A stretch of DNA of 64,000 bases from Bacteroidaceae bacterium (GTDB lineage: Bacteria > Bacteroidota > Bacteroidia > Bacteroidales > Bacteroidaceae): the NCBI GenBank assembly GCA_017617575.1, contig JAFZVY010000073.1:1-64000 (forward strand). Reading direction: 5' to 3'. Made by a program: the position numbers and the translations under genes. Every line of letters begins with the position of its first letter. The first letter of the stretch is position 1. A model generated the notes under the pieces. That model was not told the origin of the DNA and ran no database searches. It saw nothing but the letters and a program-made list of their open reading frames with translations. This document shows positions 16,431 through 25,397 of this stretch, one piece after another.

Positions 16431-16477
16431 AGTTTTTCTATCCGTTGGAAAATGCTTCGTGATTTTATCTTAATACT

Positions 16478-17650
16478 TTAATCATCTATTCTAAACATCT
16501 TATTCTTTAACCACTTACGAGCTGGTATGTCGTATAGCTTGTAAGCTCCGTATGCCACGAGTATGGCGAGTGCAAAGATGCATACTGCTACAAAGATGTG
16601 AGTGCCCAGCGGTGCATCCTTGTGATTATTCACCCATGCCATCTGCATGTATATAAGCGGATAATGGGTGATATAGATGGGGTATGAAATCTCGCCAAGG
16701 AAACGGTTGATGGCTTCTGACTTACCACCTTTTACGCTGCTACCTGCACCCATAGCCACAATGAGTGGGAAACATATGAGGATACAGATGGCCTCATAGA
16801 GTCCATTCGTCCAACGGCTGTCACCCTCTGTACCCAAGCCCATCCAAGGCATGCATAACAGAAAGACAATCATAAGCGAACACCACCAGAAGCCTGCCTT
16901 CACCTTGATTAGTTTGCCTATACGAGAGACAAGCAGACCGCAGAAGAAGGGGTAGAGCAGACGGGTAAGACCTACCTGAAGCTGGTCGGGCGTGGTACTC
17001 CAACCGCCGACAACGGTATAGCTTGCCCAGTTGCGCGCTTTGAGGAATCCTGTTATGTCGATGTTCAGGCATAGAATGATAGTAAAGACGGCAAAGACAG
17101 CCACACAAACAGTCAACGCCGTTTTAGAAAACTTGCGAACAAAGAGTGCATAGAGGATGTTGGCTATATACTCCCATTGCAGCGACCATGCAGGACCGTT
17201 TAGTGGATTTGTCTCTGCCCATCCTCTGATATCCATTGTGTTTGGCAGGGGTATCATCGTGAAGCACCAGAACATCACCAACAGCACTATATACCAAGGT
17301 GTCTGATTAATCATCTGGAACTCATCACAACCGCCAAAGTAGAACATGATAGCTCCAAACAACGTGCCGAAGATAACCATCGGGTGCAGACGGATGAGTC
17401 GGCGCTTAAAGAAACTCCATGTTGACATCTTGTCCCAACGGTCATCATAAGCATAACCTATGACGAAACCTGACAGCACAAAGAAGAAATCCACAGCAAG
17501 ATAGCCATGGTTTATTGGTTGGTTTGGCGCTCCATGATAGTACGTTTCAAACAGGTGATAGGCAACCACCAGCATGGCTGCTACTCCACGCAGTCCGTCA
17601 AGAATCTCATAACGCGGTTTGGATGCGAGGTATATATTGCTGTTATTCAT
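16478..17650 (-). CDS. Acyltransferase 3 family membrane protein
   Basis: 390 residues with about ten membrane helices, typical of the OafA/YrhL acyltransferase 3 family, which transfers acetyl or succinyl groups to surface sugars. The N-terminal signature RYEILDGLRGVAAMLVVAYH carries the catalytic-type His, and DFFFVLSGFVIGYAYDDRW follows near residue 54. The acceptor is unknown. It follows the PPOX-like gene by only three bases and is probably co-transcribed with it. Confidence 0.9.
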   Translation of the reverse strand: MNNSNIYLASKPRYEILDGLRGVAAMLVVAYHLFETYYHGAPNQPINHGYLAVDFFFVLSGFVIGYAYDDRWDKMSTWSFFKRRLIRLHPMVIFGTLFGAIMFYFGGCDEFQMINQTPWYIVLLVMFWCFTMIPLPNTMDIRGWAETNPLNGPAWSLQWEYIANILYALFVRKFSKTALTVCVAVFAVFTIILCLNIDITGFLKARNWASYTVVGGWSTTPDQLQVGLTRLLYPFFCGLLVSRIGKLIKVKAGFWWCSLMIVFLLCMPWMGLGTEGDSRWTNGLYEAICILICFPLIVAMGAGSSVKGGKSEAINRFLGEISYPIYITHYPLIYMQMAWVNNHKDAPLGTHIFVAVCIFALAILVAYGAYKLYDIPARKWLKNKMFRIDD

Positions 17651-17653
17651 AAG

Positions 17654-18169
17654 CTATTCCATTCGTCCGTACTTCATTTCTTCACCTTCCTTGTCATACT
17701 GCTTGCGCTTACCCGTAGGAGGTGCCGTAAGGGTTATCTTTACGACAGCAGTGTGCTCAATGCTACGCTTTATTGCATCGTCAAAAGCATCCATGTGTTT
17801 GGGAAGAAAACGCTGACAGATGGCTCTCAAAGCCTCTATCTTTTCGTCTTTGTCAGTAACTATCTCTGCTTTGCCAATGGCCATTGCCGATTTATACTGA
17901 AGTGTAAAACTTCCATCTTTTGGACCGACAGTAGGGGCGCACATAGATACAGCCGATAAAGCCACAGTAGGGTTAGCCGCTATGCAATCCATCTTGTCAC
18001 CTTCCATTGCGCCATGGAAGTAGAACGTCTTATCATCAGTTCGAGCCAACGACAATGGTACACCGTATGGTGTCCCATCTGGCCGTGTAAAACTAACAGT
18101 AACATATGGAGCATTATCCAGCACCTCCAATGCGAAGGTCGAATCCATTTCTCTGCTTACTTTTCTCAT
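17654..18169 (-). CDS. Pyridoxamine 5'-phosphate oxidase-like flavin-binding protein
   Basis: 171 residues of the split-barrel flavin-binding fold, closest to the NimA-like branch. Recognisable parts are MRKVSREM at the start, PYVTVSFTRPDGTPYGVPLS, FYFHGAMEGDKMDCI near residue 50 and the CxxxVG loop (CAPTVGP) near 97. Such proteins bind FMN and reduce small substrates; NimA relatives are linked to nitroimidazole reduction, but resistance cannot be inferred here. A TACCTTTGC promoter lies about 95 bases upstream. Confidence 0.85.
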   Translation of the reverse strand: MRKVSREMDSTFALEVLDNAPYVTVSFTRPDGTPYGVPLSLARTDDKTFYFHGAMEGDKMDCIAANPTVALSAVSMCAPTVGPKDGSFTLQYKSAMAIGKAEIVTDKDEKIEALRAICQRFLPKHMDAFDDAIKRSIEHTAVVKITLTAPPTGKRKQYDKEGEEMKYGRME

Positions 18170-18262
18170 AAGTCTATTTCAATTGAAATGTGAATGGCTG
18201 TTTTATTTTTATTTACCCAAGAGTTGGTGGGCATTATGTTTGTTGTTCTTTTTCATTTGTTT

Positions 18263-18271
18263 GCAAAGGTA
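18263..18271 (-). promoter_or_regulatory. -7 element of the PPOX/acyltransferase unit
   Basis: The minus strand reads TACCTTTGC, with T/A-rich upstream sequence. The leader to the ATG at 18169 would be about 85 bases. Confidence 0.55.
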
Positions 18272-18559
18272 AAGTTTTTTTGTTGTTAAAAGAATATATT
18301 GGAGATATTTAATGAACATAAATCTCGCTTTTGTGTATTTTTCTTTTGCTTGTGCCTATATAAGTTTTCTATATGGTCGGAATACATAGTTGAAATATAT
18401 GCGTTTTTCTAAAGTATTGCTTTAGTTTGGCAAAAATAAATCATTGTTATGTAATAGAATTTTAGATATAGTTTTTCTTCCTCGATTATGAGTTTGCAAA
18501 TACGTATCACAATCCATGAGTTTTTTATTTCTTGATTAATTGGTATTTTTAGGGACGAA
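18272..18559. other. A/T-rich spacer
   Basis: I see no convincing gene or structured element between the promoter at 18263 and the doubtful small gene at 18560. Confidence 0.4.
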
Positions 18560-18865
18560 TTATCGCCCTCTATTCTGTGTTTTAAAGTCTGTTTCACCTG
18601 CATTCTTTATTATATTTGCGGGAAGTCCATGGAAATAGATAATCTTTGAGTTCATTGTTGTTTTCAACTTACGTAAATATTCTAACGAATCTTTGATTAA
18701 CTGTATATGGTATGTATAAAACAGTTTGCAGGTATCAGGATATAGAATATCTATCTCCTTCTTAAAAATTATATGTTTATCATTTGCGTCTATATATGAA
18801 TTTATCGCAGATTCAAGTACGGAACGATACAAAAGTAAAGGTTTTATCTTTTGATGTTCTACCAT
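18560..18865 (-). CDS. Doubtful small protein downstream of the BspA fragment
   Basis: 101 residues with no recognised motif (core IDILYPDTCKLFYTYHIQLI). It overlaps the end of the BspA-like fragment in another frame by about 50 bases. It may be a remnant of whatever replaced the BspA C-terminus rather than a working gene. Confidence 0.25.
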   Translation of the reverse strand: MVEHQKIKPLLLYRSVLESAINSYIDANDKHIIFKKEIDILYPDTCKLFYTYHIQLIKDSLEYLRKLKTTMNSKIIYFHGLPANIIKNAGETDFKTQNRGR

Positions 18866-19262
18866 ATATTGAAAATGGATTCTCTATTAGCGAAATAATT
18901 GTGGTAATATCTGCTCCATCGAAAGCTCTCTTACCAATTCTCGTCACACCGTTGCCAATGGTGACAGAATTTAGGCTATAGCAATTTTCGAAAGCTTTAT
19001 TGTCTATTTTCGTCACGCTGTTAGGGATGGTGACAGAAGCAAGACTAGAGCAGCTATAGAAAGCCTCTTCGGCAATGCTCGTCACACTGTTTGGGATAAT
19101 GGTATTCTTACAACCTGTCAGCAATTTGTTGCTTGCAGTTTCTATAATGGCATTGCAGTTGTCGCGAGAATCGTATATAGTATTACCAGCATCAACCGTT
19201 ATTGAAGTAAGGCCAGTGTTAGCGAATGCCTTATCGCCAATTGTTGTCACACCTGGAAGCTA
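18813..19262 (-). pseudogene. BspA-like leucine-rich-repeat gene, 3' fragment
   Basis: In frame it reads LPGVTTIGDKAFANTGLTSI, then repeated LRR_5 units ([15 protein letters not shown] type), then SLIENPFSIYGRTSKDKTF, the usual start of a Prevotella BspA-like C-terminal region. It stops there instead of continuing with the normal cap. No signal peptide or start lies upstream, and the frame opens with a TAG just before the first LRR residues. It is the continuation of the fragment at 20458-20804. Confidence 0.75.
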
Positions 19263-19279
19263 TTACATAGTTTTGTTAC

Positions 19280-20407
19280 TTAGTAATTCTGATATTCTAT
19301 TATATCCACATCCACATTATCAATAAACTTATGAAGGGATTTGTTGTCCCACCAAGAATATAAATAATAATCACCATCAATTAGTTCTATTTTGGTTTTA
19401 TATCTGCTATCATTTTTTACCTTGTCAGCAGGCTCATACGACATCTCTGCTCCAGTTTTGATATAAGGAAATAAAGAACTAAATTGACTATAGGACATTT
19501 TTGTCCCATTTTTGGTCTCATAATCAGAAAGTACTTTGTTTACAATGTCGTATACAAGTTCCTCTTCCGAAGTATAGTCTTTTCCTTCGAAGGAATACAC
19601 ATAATCACTATCCAGTAAATCATTCCAATTATGCAATCCCGCCCAAACGGGATTATTCTTTACATAATTCAGCCATTCTTGTTGTAAATCACAATTAACC
19701 CCATTAGCTTTTGTTCTAAAAACACTTCTGAAATCCCTGGAACCAAAATCTTCCATTATCACACCAAGTGCATATTCTGCTGGCTGTGATTGCATATACG
19801 CTTTGGCATAATCATAGAAATTTTTGTTTCCATATTCCTTTATAATCCGAAGAGCCACGGCATTTGCCATTGATTCCTCGCGCCATCGACCAAACTCCGT
19901 ATTGTAAAACACCTTTTCTGATGAATGATGGCGTTCCTCATTAAAAATATCTAAGGATGCGTGAGCCAATTCGTGTATTAAGACTTTAGTAAATAGCCAT
20001 TTGAAATTATTATCATCGTTATTGGTTGAATTGTCAATAGCAGACAAATACAATTCAATATATGGACTATCTCCTTTCCTGTTAGAATAATATGCTCCCA
20101 ACAGGTCTATTATGCTATTCTCATCACGGACTACTTCGGGTCTTGAATCGCGAAGATAAATAGGTATTGTATGTAAAAGAACAGCAATGTTCTCATAACC
20201 CCTTTCCTCAAACTTCCAAATTGGTGATAAAGGGAGTGGTGTTCCAGAATAATGGTGATGAGCACCGCATACTAATTGGTGATGGGAAAAGTGATTGTAA
20301 TAATCAAGCTCTAAAGGTCGAACAACTTCAAGAATAAATTCAGGAATTCTAACGTCTAAAACTTTTTCTGCAAGATGCTCAGGTGCATCACAATTAACTA
20401 TTTTCAT
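19280..20407 (-). CDS. Putative zinc metallopeptidase (HELAH)
   Basis: 375 residues with no signal peptide. The zinc motif HELAH is at about 145-149 (LIHELAHASLDI) and a downstream EESMANAVALRI near 180 gives the third, glutamate ligand expected of a gluzincin-type peptidase. N-terminal features such as HHQLVCGAHHHYSG look conserved but are unassigned. Both sides are BspA-like LRR sequence, so this gene appears to have been placed inside a BspA gene. It is A/T-rich like its surroundings. Confidence 0.65.
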   Translation of the reverse strand: MKIVNCDAPEHLAEKVLDVRIPEFILEVVRPLELDYYNHFSHHQLVCGAHHHYSGTPLPLSPIWKFEERGYENIAVLLHTIPIYLRDSRPEVVRDENSIIDLLGAYYSNRKGDSPYIELYLSAIDNSTNNDDNNFKWLFTKVLIHELAHASLDIFNEERHHSSEKVFYNTEFGRWREESMANAVALRIIKEYGNKNFYDYAKAYMQSQPAEYALGVIMEDFGSRDFRSVFRTKANGVNCDLQQEWLNYVKNNPVWAGLHNWNDLLDSDYVYSFEGKDYTSEEELVYDIVNKVLSDYETKNGTKMSYSQFSSLFPYIKTGAEMSYEPADKVKNDSRYKTKIELIDGDYYLYSWWDNKSLHKFIDNVDVDIIEYQNY

Positions 20408-20457
20408 AACTATTTTATGTATTTAGAATTAATAAATAACGAAACTACATATTTATG

Positions 20458-20804
20458 TTAAAAGATTGTTACACTATTGGGGATAGTGATGGATGTAAGA
20501 CCAGTACAGCCATAGAAAGCACTACTTCTAATACTCGTTACACTGTTGCCAATGGTGATAGATGTAAGACCAGAACAATTATAGAATGCATCGTCGTCTA
20601 TAATCGTCACGCTATAAGTAACATTATTAAATTTAATAGAATTCGGGATAACTATGCTTCCCGTATATTTATTATGATTTCTTGTTACTATAGCAACATT
20701 ATTATCAGTATATAAATATAGTAAATTCCATTGATTTCAACAGTATCTGCACTTGCCACTATCGATAGCATCATCATCATAAGTAATAGTATTTGTTTCT
20801 TCAT
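20458..20804 (-). pseudogene. BspA-like leucine-rich-repeat gene, 5' fragment with frameshift
   Basis: A signal peptide (MKKQILLLMMMMLSIVASAD) and EINGIYY are followed by a frameshift. The next frame resumes with [13 protein letters not shown], then LRR_5 units ([17 protein letters not shown] and [14 protein letters not shown]), then a stop. One missing or extra base around 20707 restores the typical BspA entry GIYYNL. It is the 5' half of a surface or secreted protein now cut off from its 3' half by the peptidase gene. Confidence 0.8.
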
Positions 20805-20850
20805 AATCATTATAGTTTCAATAAGTCTTTGGTTAAACACGAAAGAAATC

Positions 20851-22125
20851 TTACTTTCCCACGCAGAATTTGCTGAAGATGTTGCCAAGAACTTCGTCGG
20901 TTGATATTTCGCCTACGATCTCGGAGAGGTGGGAGAGACATTGACGGAGGTCCTCGCTAATGAGGTCACCACTCATCTGGTATTCGAGGCTTTGCTTGGC
21001 ACGACGGATGTCGGAGAGGGCAAGGTCGAGGGCTTCCTTGTGACGAAGGTTCGTTACAAGGACATCGTCGGTATTGGTGTCTGGAATGCAACGGATAAGC
21101 TCGGATTCGAGCCAGTCCATGCCTTGGCCACTTAGGGCTTGGAAGGCGTCGGACTTGTTGAGTACCTCAATGACGTGCTGGTCTTCTCGTATGACAATCT
21201 TTGGGAATGGAACGCCCGGCTCGGACATGAGGATGATAATCTGCGCTTTCTCGGCTGCCTTGATGGAGCGTTCTATGCCCATCTTCTCTATGGTGTCGTC
21301 GGTGTGACGTATGCCTGCTGTGTCGATGAAACGGAAGAGGTGGCCATGGAGTGTTATGGTGTCTTCGATGACGTCACGTGTGGTGCCTTGTATGTCGCTC
21401 ACTATGGCACGGTCTTCGTGGAGCAACTGGTTGAGTAGGGTGGATTTACCTACGTTTGGCGCTCCGATGATGGCTACTGGTATGCCGTTCTTGACGGCAT
21501 TGCCCGTGGCGAAGGAGTCAACGAGGCGTGTAATCTCTGTCTCTACGTCTGTGGCTATGTCGATGAGCTTTTGACGGTCAGCAAATTCTACGTCTTCTTC
21601 GCTGAAGTCGAGTTCGAGCTCGAGTAGGGAAGTGAGTTCCAGTAGTTGGGTGCGCAGCTCTGCAAGGCGATTGCTGAAGCCTCCGCGCATCTGGTTCATT
21701 GCCACGCGATGCATGGCTGTGTTTTGCGATGCTATGAGGTCTGCCACGGCTTCTGCCTGACTAAGGTCCATCTTGCCGTTGAGGAAAGCACGCTGTGTGA
21801 ACTCGCCCGGTTTGGCGAGTGTGCAGCCGTTGGCAATGAGGAGCTCACACATTCGTTGTAGGATGTATGATGAGCCATGGCATGATATCTCAGCGGAGTC
21901 TTCGCCTGTGTATGAGTGCGGTGCACGGAATATGCTGACAAGCACTTCGTCAAGGATGCTGTCGCCGTCCATCACCTGTCCAAAGTGTACGGTGAATGGC
22001 TTGACATCCTTTAGTGACTTGCGTCCCTTGAATATCTTGTCAACTATCTGTATGGCTTTTGTGCCTGATACTCTTACTATTCCTATTGCTCCACCTTTGG
22101 CGGTGGATATTGCACATATTGTCAT
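20851..22125 (-). CDS. mnmE: tRNA modification GTPase MnmE
   Basis: 424 residues from MTICAISTAKGG; a longer open frame runs into the hairpin array and is not real. MnmE works with MnmG to add the cmnm5 group to U34 of certain tRNAs. Domains in order: tetrahydrofolate-binding N-terminal domain, helical domain, and inserted G domain with GAPNVGKST, GTTRDV, DTAG and NKSD, then the C-terminal CxGK end (KFCVGK). Slightly shorter than the roughly 450-residue norm. Several hairpins lie just before the start codon. Confidence 0.96.
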   Translation of the reverse strand: MTICAISTAKGGAIGIVRVSGTKAIQIVDKIFKGRKSLKDVKPFTVHFGQVMDGDSILDEVLVSIFRAPHSYTGEDSAEISCHGSSYILQRMCELLIANGCTLAKPGEFTQRAFLNGKMDLSQAEAVADLIASQNTAMHRVAMNQMRGGFSNRLAELRTQLLELTSLLELELDFSEEDVEFADRQKLIDIATDVETEITRLVDSFATGNAVKNGIPVAIIGAPNVGKSTLLNQLLHEDRAIVSDIQGTTRDVIEDTITLHGHLFRFIDTAGIRHTDDTIEKMGIERSIKAAEKAQIIILMSEPGVPFPKIVIREDQHVIEVLNKSDAFQALSGQGMDWLESELIRCIPDTNTDDVLVTNLRHKEALDLALSDIRRAKQSLEYQMSGDLISEDLRQCLSHLSEIVGEISTDEVLGNIFSKFCVGK

Positions 22126-22154
22126 GGCTGTCGGTTCTTTAGTTAATGATGGGG

Positions 22155-22399
22155 GCAAGCCAAGGACGGCTTGCTTGAAGAGAAAGAAGGGGAGCCAAAG
22201 ACGGCTCCTGTGGGAGATATGGAGCCAAGTATGGCTCATGTTGGGGAGATGGAGCTAAGTGTGGCTCCTGTGGGTGGGGCAAGCCAAGGACGGCTTGCTT
22301 GAAGAGAGAGAAGAGAAGCCAAGGACGGCTCCGGTTGGAGAGATGAAGCCAAGTGTGGCTCCTGTGGAGATGACATGCCAAGGAGGAGCGAAGGCATGT
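22155..22399 (-). repeat. Cluster of seven AGCC/GGCT hairpins upstream of mnmE
   Basis: Units at 22155-22174, 22191-22208, 22221-22238, 22251-22268, 22279-22298, 22315-22332 and 22345-22362 share the plan AGCC, six-base loop, GGCT. A larger ATGCC/GGCAT hairpin (22373-22399) ends the cluster. Outer stem bases change in pairs: GCAAGCC/GGCTTGC versus GGAGCC/GGCTCC. Loops are AAGGAC, AAAGAC, AAGTAT or AAGTGT on the plus strand. The nearest hairpin ends 29 bases before the mnmE ATG. Confidence 0.85.
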
Positions 22400-22419
22400 A
22401 AGGAGGGAACGAGGGGAGG

Positions 22420-23685
22420 TTATTGGTTCTCAGCTCGTCTTATCTCTTTCTCCATCTCGTGGCATCGCTTGGTCTCTTGCTCTACCTTTGCTTCAAGCTT
22501 GAGGATGGTCTCCTTCATGCTGTCCTTGCCCAGTGATGATGCTTCGGCGTAGTCGTTGCGAAGCTTGGCAAGGCGTGACTTGTCGGATGCAAGTGCCTTT
22601 GTGGCTTTCTGCCATTCTGTGAACTTGGCTTTGGCTTCCTCAGAGTGGAAGTCCTTGAGCGATGTGTATGTGAAGTTATCGTTTATAATGAATGTGAAGT
22701 CCGATTTCTGTTTGTTTGAAGTGCTGGTCTGGCTGAGGGACAGACGCTGGCGTGCCTTGATGCGCTCGTACTCGTTGTCTGGCGACCACGTTGCCTTGAT
22801 GGAGCGTAAGGATGCGTATGATATAATCTCTTTGTGGTCATCGTTCTCGTAGTCGAAAGGATGGCGTGACGGTGTGTAGAGGAAAGAGTATATACATACC
22901 TTGCCCTCTGGCTGGTAGCGGTCGGATGCGAACCAGCCGATGCCGTTGGCTTCGTCTATGACAATCATGTAGTCGTTGGCGTATGATGAGAATGGGAAGC
23001 CCATGTTCTCGGCACGATAGAACTTGTCGTCCTCGGAGTCGTAGCGTGTGACGTAGAGGTCGTAGTTGCCGTAGCCTTCTGTGGTGCGTGCTGCAAAGTA
23101 GAAGGTTACTCCGTCGGACATGAGGAATGGATAGTTGAGCTCGCCATCAATCTCCAGTCCGTCAAGTATTGTGGATGAGACCTTTGCACCGTTTTCGAGA
23201 TAGTAGCACTTGAAGGTGCTGCTTGGCTCTCCTTCGTCGGTGAGGATGCTTACTGGTTCGTACATCTTATTACCCAGTTCGGTGGTGTAAGACGTGGTCT
23301 TGCCATCAGCCGAAAGGGTGATGGTGCCGAGGTCGTGCATGTTGGTGTAGCCATCGAGGAACTTGTCCTTGGATAGGACAAGGCTGTCGAGGATGACAAT
23401 CTTGTCTGTGCCGCTGAGTCCCCTGATGCCTTTGTTGCATATCTCTAACTGCGCCTCAAGGGCTGATGTGTCCTTGCGGCGTCGCTTGAGTTGGGTCATC
23501 TGCTTCTCAAGGTTTGCCTTGGCTTCCTCAAAACGGTATGACTGCACTACAGAACCCATGTCGCCTGCTGGCAATGTGAGCTCTGGGTAATATACAGGTT
23601 TGCTCAGGGAGTCGGACTGTGCCGACTCCTGAGCATACGCTGTGAGTGATATTGACGCTAATAAAAGCGTGATGATTCTTTGCAT
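22420..23685 (-). CDS. Secreted PD40/WD40-like repeat protein with coiled-coil tail
   Basis: 421 residues from MQRIITLLLASISLTAYAQ, a signal peptide; an earlier ATG at 23739 would start inside a repeat hairpin. A coiled coil (EEAKANLEKQMTQLKRRRKD) precedes PD40-type propeller strands such as GNYDLYVTRYDSEDDKFY and GIGWFASDRYQPEGKVCIY. The C-terminus is another coiled coil rich in Lys/Glu. The PD40 pattern resembles Bacteroidetes periplasmic proteins that precede OmpA domains, but no OmpA domain is present. Function unknown. Confidence 0.75.
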   Translation of the reverse strand: MQRIITLLLASISLTAYAQESAQSDSLSKPVYYPELTLPAGDMGSVVQSYRFEEAKANLEKQMTQLKRRRKDTSALEAQLEICNKGIRGLSGTDKIVILDSLVLSKDKFLDGYTNMHDLGTITLSADGKTTSYTTELGNKMYEPVSILTDEGEPSSTFKCYYLENGAKVSSTILDGLEIDGELNYPFLMSDGVTFYFAARTTEGYGNYDLYVTRYDSEDDKFYRAENMGFPFSSYANDYMIVIDEANGIGWFASDRYQPEGKVCIYSFLYTPSRHPFDYENDDHKEIISYASLRSIKATWSPDNEYERIKARQRLSLSQTSTSNKQKSDFTFIINDNFTYTSLKDFHSEEAKAKFTEWQKATKALASDKSRLAKLRNDYAEASSLGKDSMKETILKLEAKVEQETKRCHEMEKEIRRAENQ

Positions 23686-23706
23686 AGTTATATTTGTAAA
23701 CTTGGG

Positions 23707-23872
23707 CTCAAGCCAAGGACGGCTTGAGAGACGCTTCATTAATGTAAGCCAAAGGCGGCTGTTGGTTCAAGCCAAGGACGGCTTGAGGGATGGCTGCCTT
23801 TATGGTCAAGCTAAAGATGGCTGTTGGGTCAAGCCAAGGACGGCTTGAACGGCAAGAGCCAAGTATGGCTTG
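23707..23872 (-). repeat. Second cluster of six AGCC/GGCT hairpins
   Basis: Units: 23707-23728 (8-bp stem CTCAAGCC/GGCTTGAG), 23747-23760, 23767-23786, 23809-23822 (with a G-U pair), 23829-23848 and 23857-23870. It fills the gap between the uxaC stop and the secreted PD40 protein's start, ending 21 bases before that ATG. Same family as 22155-22399. Confidence 0.85.
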
Positions 23873-23881
23873 AGGGATGGC

Positions 23882-25303
23882 TTACTTGAAGTTGAAGTAG
23901 TTCTTGGCGTTGTTGTAGCAGATGTCTTCAATCATCTGGTTCACGCGCTCTGCCTCATAGCCTGTGTATGGTACTTCGCCGTTCTCGATGTCTGTGGCAA
24001 CGAGGTTGCAGAGGATGCGACGGAAATACTCGTGGCGTGGGTATGAAAGGAATGAGCGTGAGTCTGTGAGCATTCCTACGAAACGACTGAGAAGTCCGAG
24101 GAGTGAAAGGGCGTTCATCTGCTTTGTCATGCCGTCCTTCTGGTCGAGGAACCACCATCCTGAACCCCATTGTATCTTGCCTGGGATGCTGCCGTCCTGG
24201 AAGTTGCCGAGCATAGTTGCGAGCACTTCGTTGGCGCATGGGTTGAGGTTGTAGAGTATGGTCTTGGCAAGCTTACCGTCAGCATTGAGACGGTCGAGGA
24301 ACTGTGAACACTTCTTTGCTGTGTTGAACTCGCCGATTGAGTCGAAGCCTGTGTCTGGTCCGAGGAGCTTGAACATCTTTGAGTTGTTGTCGCGGATGGC
24401 TCCGTAGTGGAACTGCTGTGCCCATCCTGCCTCTGCATCCTGTACTCCGAAGACGTACATCATGGCAGACTTGAACTTGAGAATCTCCTCCTGAGTAAGT
24501 GCGTTGCCAGCCATTACCTTGTCGAAGATTGCCTTAATCTCAGCATCTGTGTAAGGCTCTGCATAGAACTCCTCGATACCGTGGTCAGAGAGCTTACAGC
24601 CTTGTGCTGCAAAGAAGTCGTGACGATTCTGTATTGCATCAACAAAGTCGTTGAAGTTGCTGATGTTCTTACCGCTAACGTCAGAGAGTTTGTTGACGTA
24701 TGCCTGGAAGTTAGCTGGAACTTCCACAGCCATTGCCTTGTCTGGACGCCATGTTGGGAGCATGCGAGTCTTCATCGTTGGGTCCTTAGCCACGGCGATG
24801 TGGTACTCAAGAGAGTCAACTGGGTCGTCAGTAGTACATACAGTCTCTACGTTATAGTATTCCATAAGTCCGCGTGGAGTGAACTTAGGGTCGTTCTTAA
24901 TCTTGTCGTTACATTCTTCGTATATTTCGCGTGCATTCTGTGGATTGAGGGTCTTGTCAATGCCGAATGCAGTCTTGAGCTCGAGGTGTGTCCAGTGATA
25001 GAGTGGGTTGCGGAATGTGTAAGGAACAGTCTCTGCCCATTTCTCAAACTTCTCCCAGTCTGTTGTGTCCTTGCCTGTGCAGAAACGCTCTGCAACACCG
25101 TTTGAACGCATCGCACGCCACTTGTAGTGGTCGCCGCCAAGCCATATCTGAGTGATAGAGTCGAAACGCTTGTTGTCTGCCACCATCTGTGGGATGAGGT
25201 GACAGTGATAGTCGATAATTGGCATCTTAGATGCGTGCTCGTGGTACAACTTCTGTGCAGTCTCAGACTGAAGCAAGAAGTTCTCGTCCATAAATTTTTT
25301 CAT
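23882..25303 (-). CDS. uxaC: Glucuronate (uronate) isomerase UxaC
   Basis: 473 residues, normal for the family. It converts D-glucuronate to fructuronate and D-galacturonate to tagaturonate. N-terminal features are MDENFLLQSETAQKLYHEHA and the metal-binding IIDYHCHLIPQ near residue 30; WWFLDQKDG near 385 and LTDSRSFLSYPRHEYFRRI near 420 are also typical. Divergent from uxaB, the next step of the pathway, with a shared 156-base intergenic region holding both promoters. Confidence 0.96.
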   Translation of the reverse strand: MKKFMDENFLLQSETAQKLYHEHASKMPIIDYHCHLIPQMVADNKRFDSITQIWLGGDHYKWRAMRSNGVAERFCTGKDTTDWEKFEKWAETVPYTFRNPLYHWTHLELKTAFGIDKTLNPQNAREIYEECNDKIKNDPKFTPRGLMEYYNVETVCTTDDPVDSLEYHIAVAKDPTMKTRMLPTWRPDKAMAVEVPANFQAYVNKLSDVSGKNISNFNDFVDAIQNRHDFFAAQGCKLSDHGIEEFYAEPYTDAEIKAIFDKVMAGNALTQEEILKFKSAMMYVFGVQDAEAGWAQQFHYGAIRDNNSKMFKLLGPDTGFDSIGEFNTAKKCSQFLDRLNADGKLAKTILYNLNPCANEVLATMLGNFQDGSIPGKIQWGSGWWFLDQKDGMTKQMNALSLLGLLSRFVGMLTDSRSFLSYPRHEYFRRILCNLVATDIENGEVPYTGYEAERVNQMIEDICYNNAKNYFNFK

Positions 25304-25334
25304 AGGTTTTATGTTAATTTTAATATTTAGTGTG

Positions 25335-25343
25335 GCAAAATTA
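25335..25343 (-). promoter_or_regulatory. -7 element of uxaC
   Basis: The minus strand reads TAATTTTGC about 32 bases before the uxaC ATG. Confidence 0.5.
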
Positions 25344-25397
25344 CTGAAATAATTCGATATTGCTTACATTTTTTATGGATTATAGAGTAAAAAGCCC

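Larger units (their letters stand above)
15589..16477. other. Repeat-rich spacer without genes
   Basis: 889 bases with no supported gene. It holds two 43-base direct repeats, a CAATTGCGACC hairpin (15732-15760), a CACAGAG-type inverted pair, a long hairpin (16322-16372) and the right palindrome copy (16389-16430). It marks the end of the accessory cassette. Confidence 0.7.

Noticed and set aside
22126..22239. N-terminal extension of MnmE encoded by the hairpin cluster
   Set aside because: The extra 38 residues are translated repeat hairpins, and the family N-terminus MTICAISTAKGG fits ATG at 22125.
22139..22381. Small open frame on the minus strand rich in SRPWL/SHTWL words
   Set aside because: It is a direct translation of the repeated hairpins, with no other coding evidence.
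24407..25105. Long open frame opposite uxaC
   Set aside because: Antisense to a highly biased, well-recognised gene; Cys/Val-rich composition fits a shadow frame.
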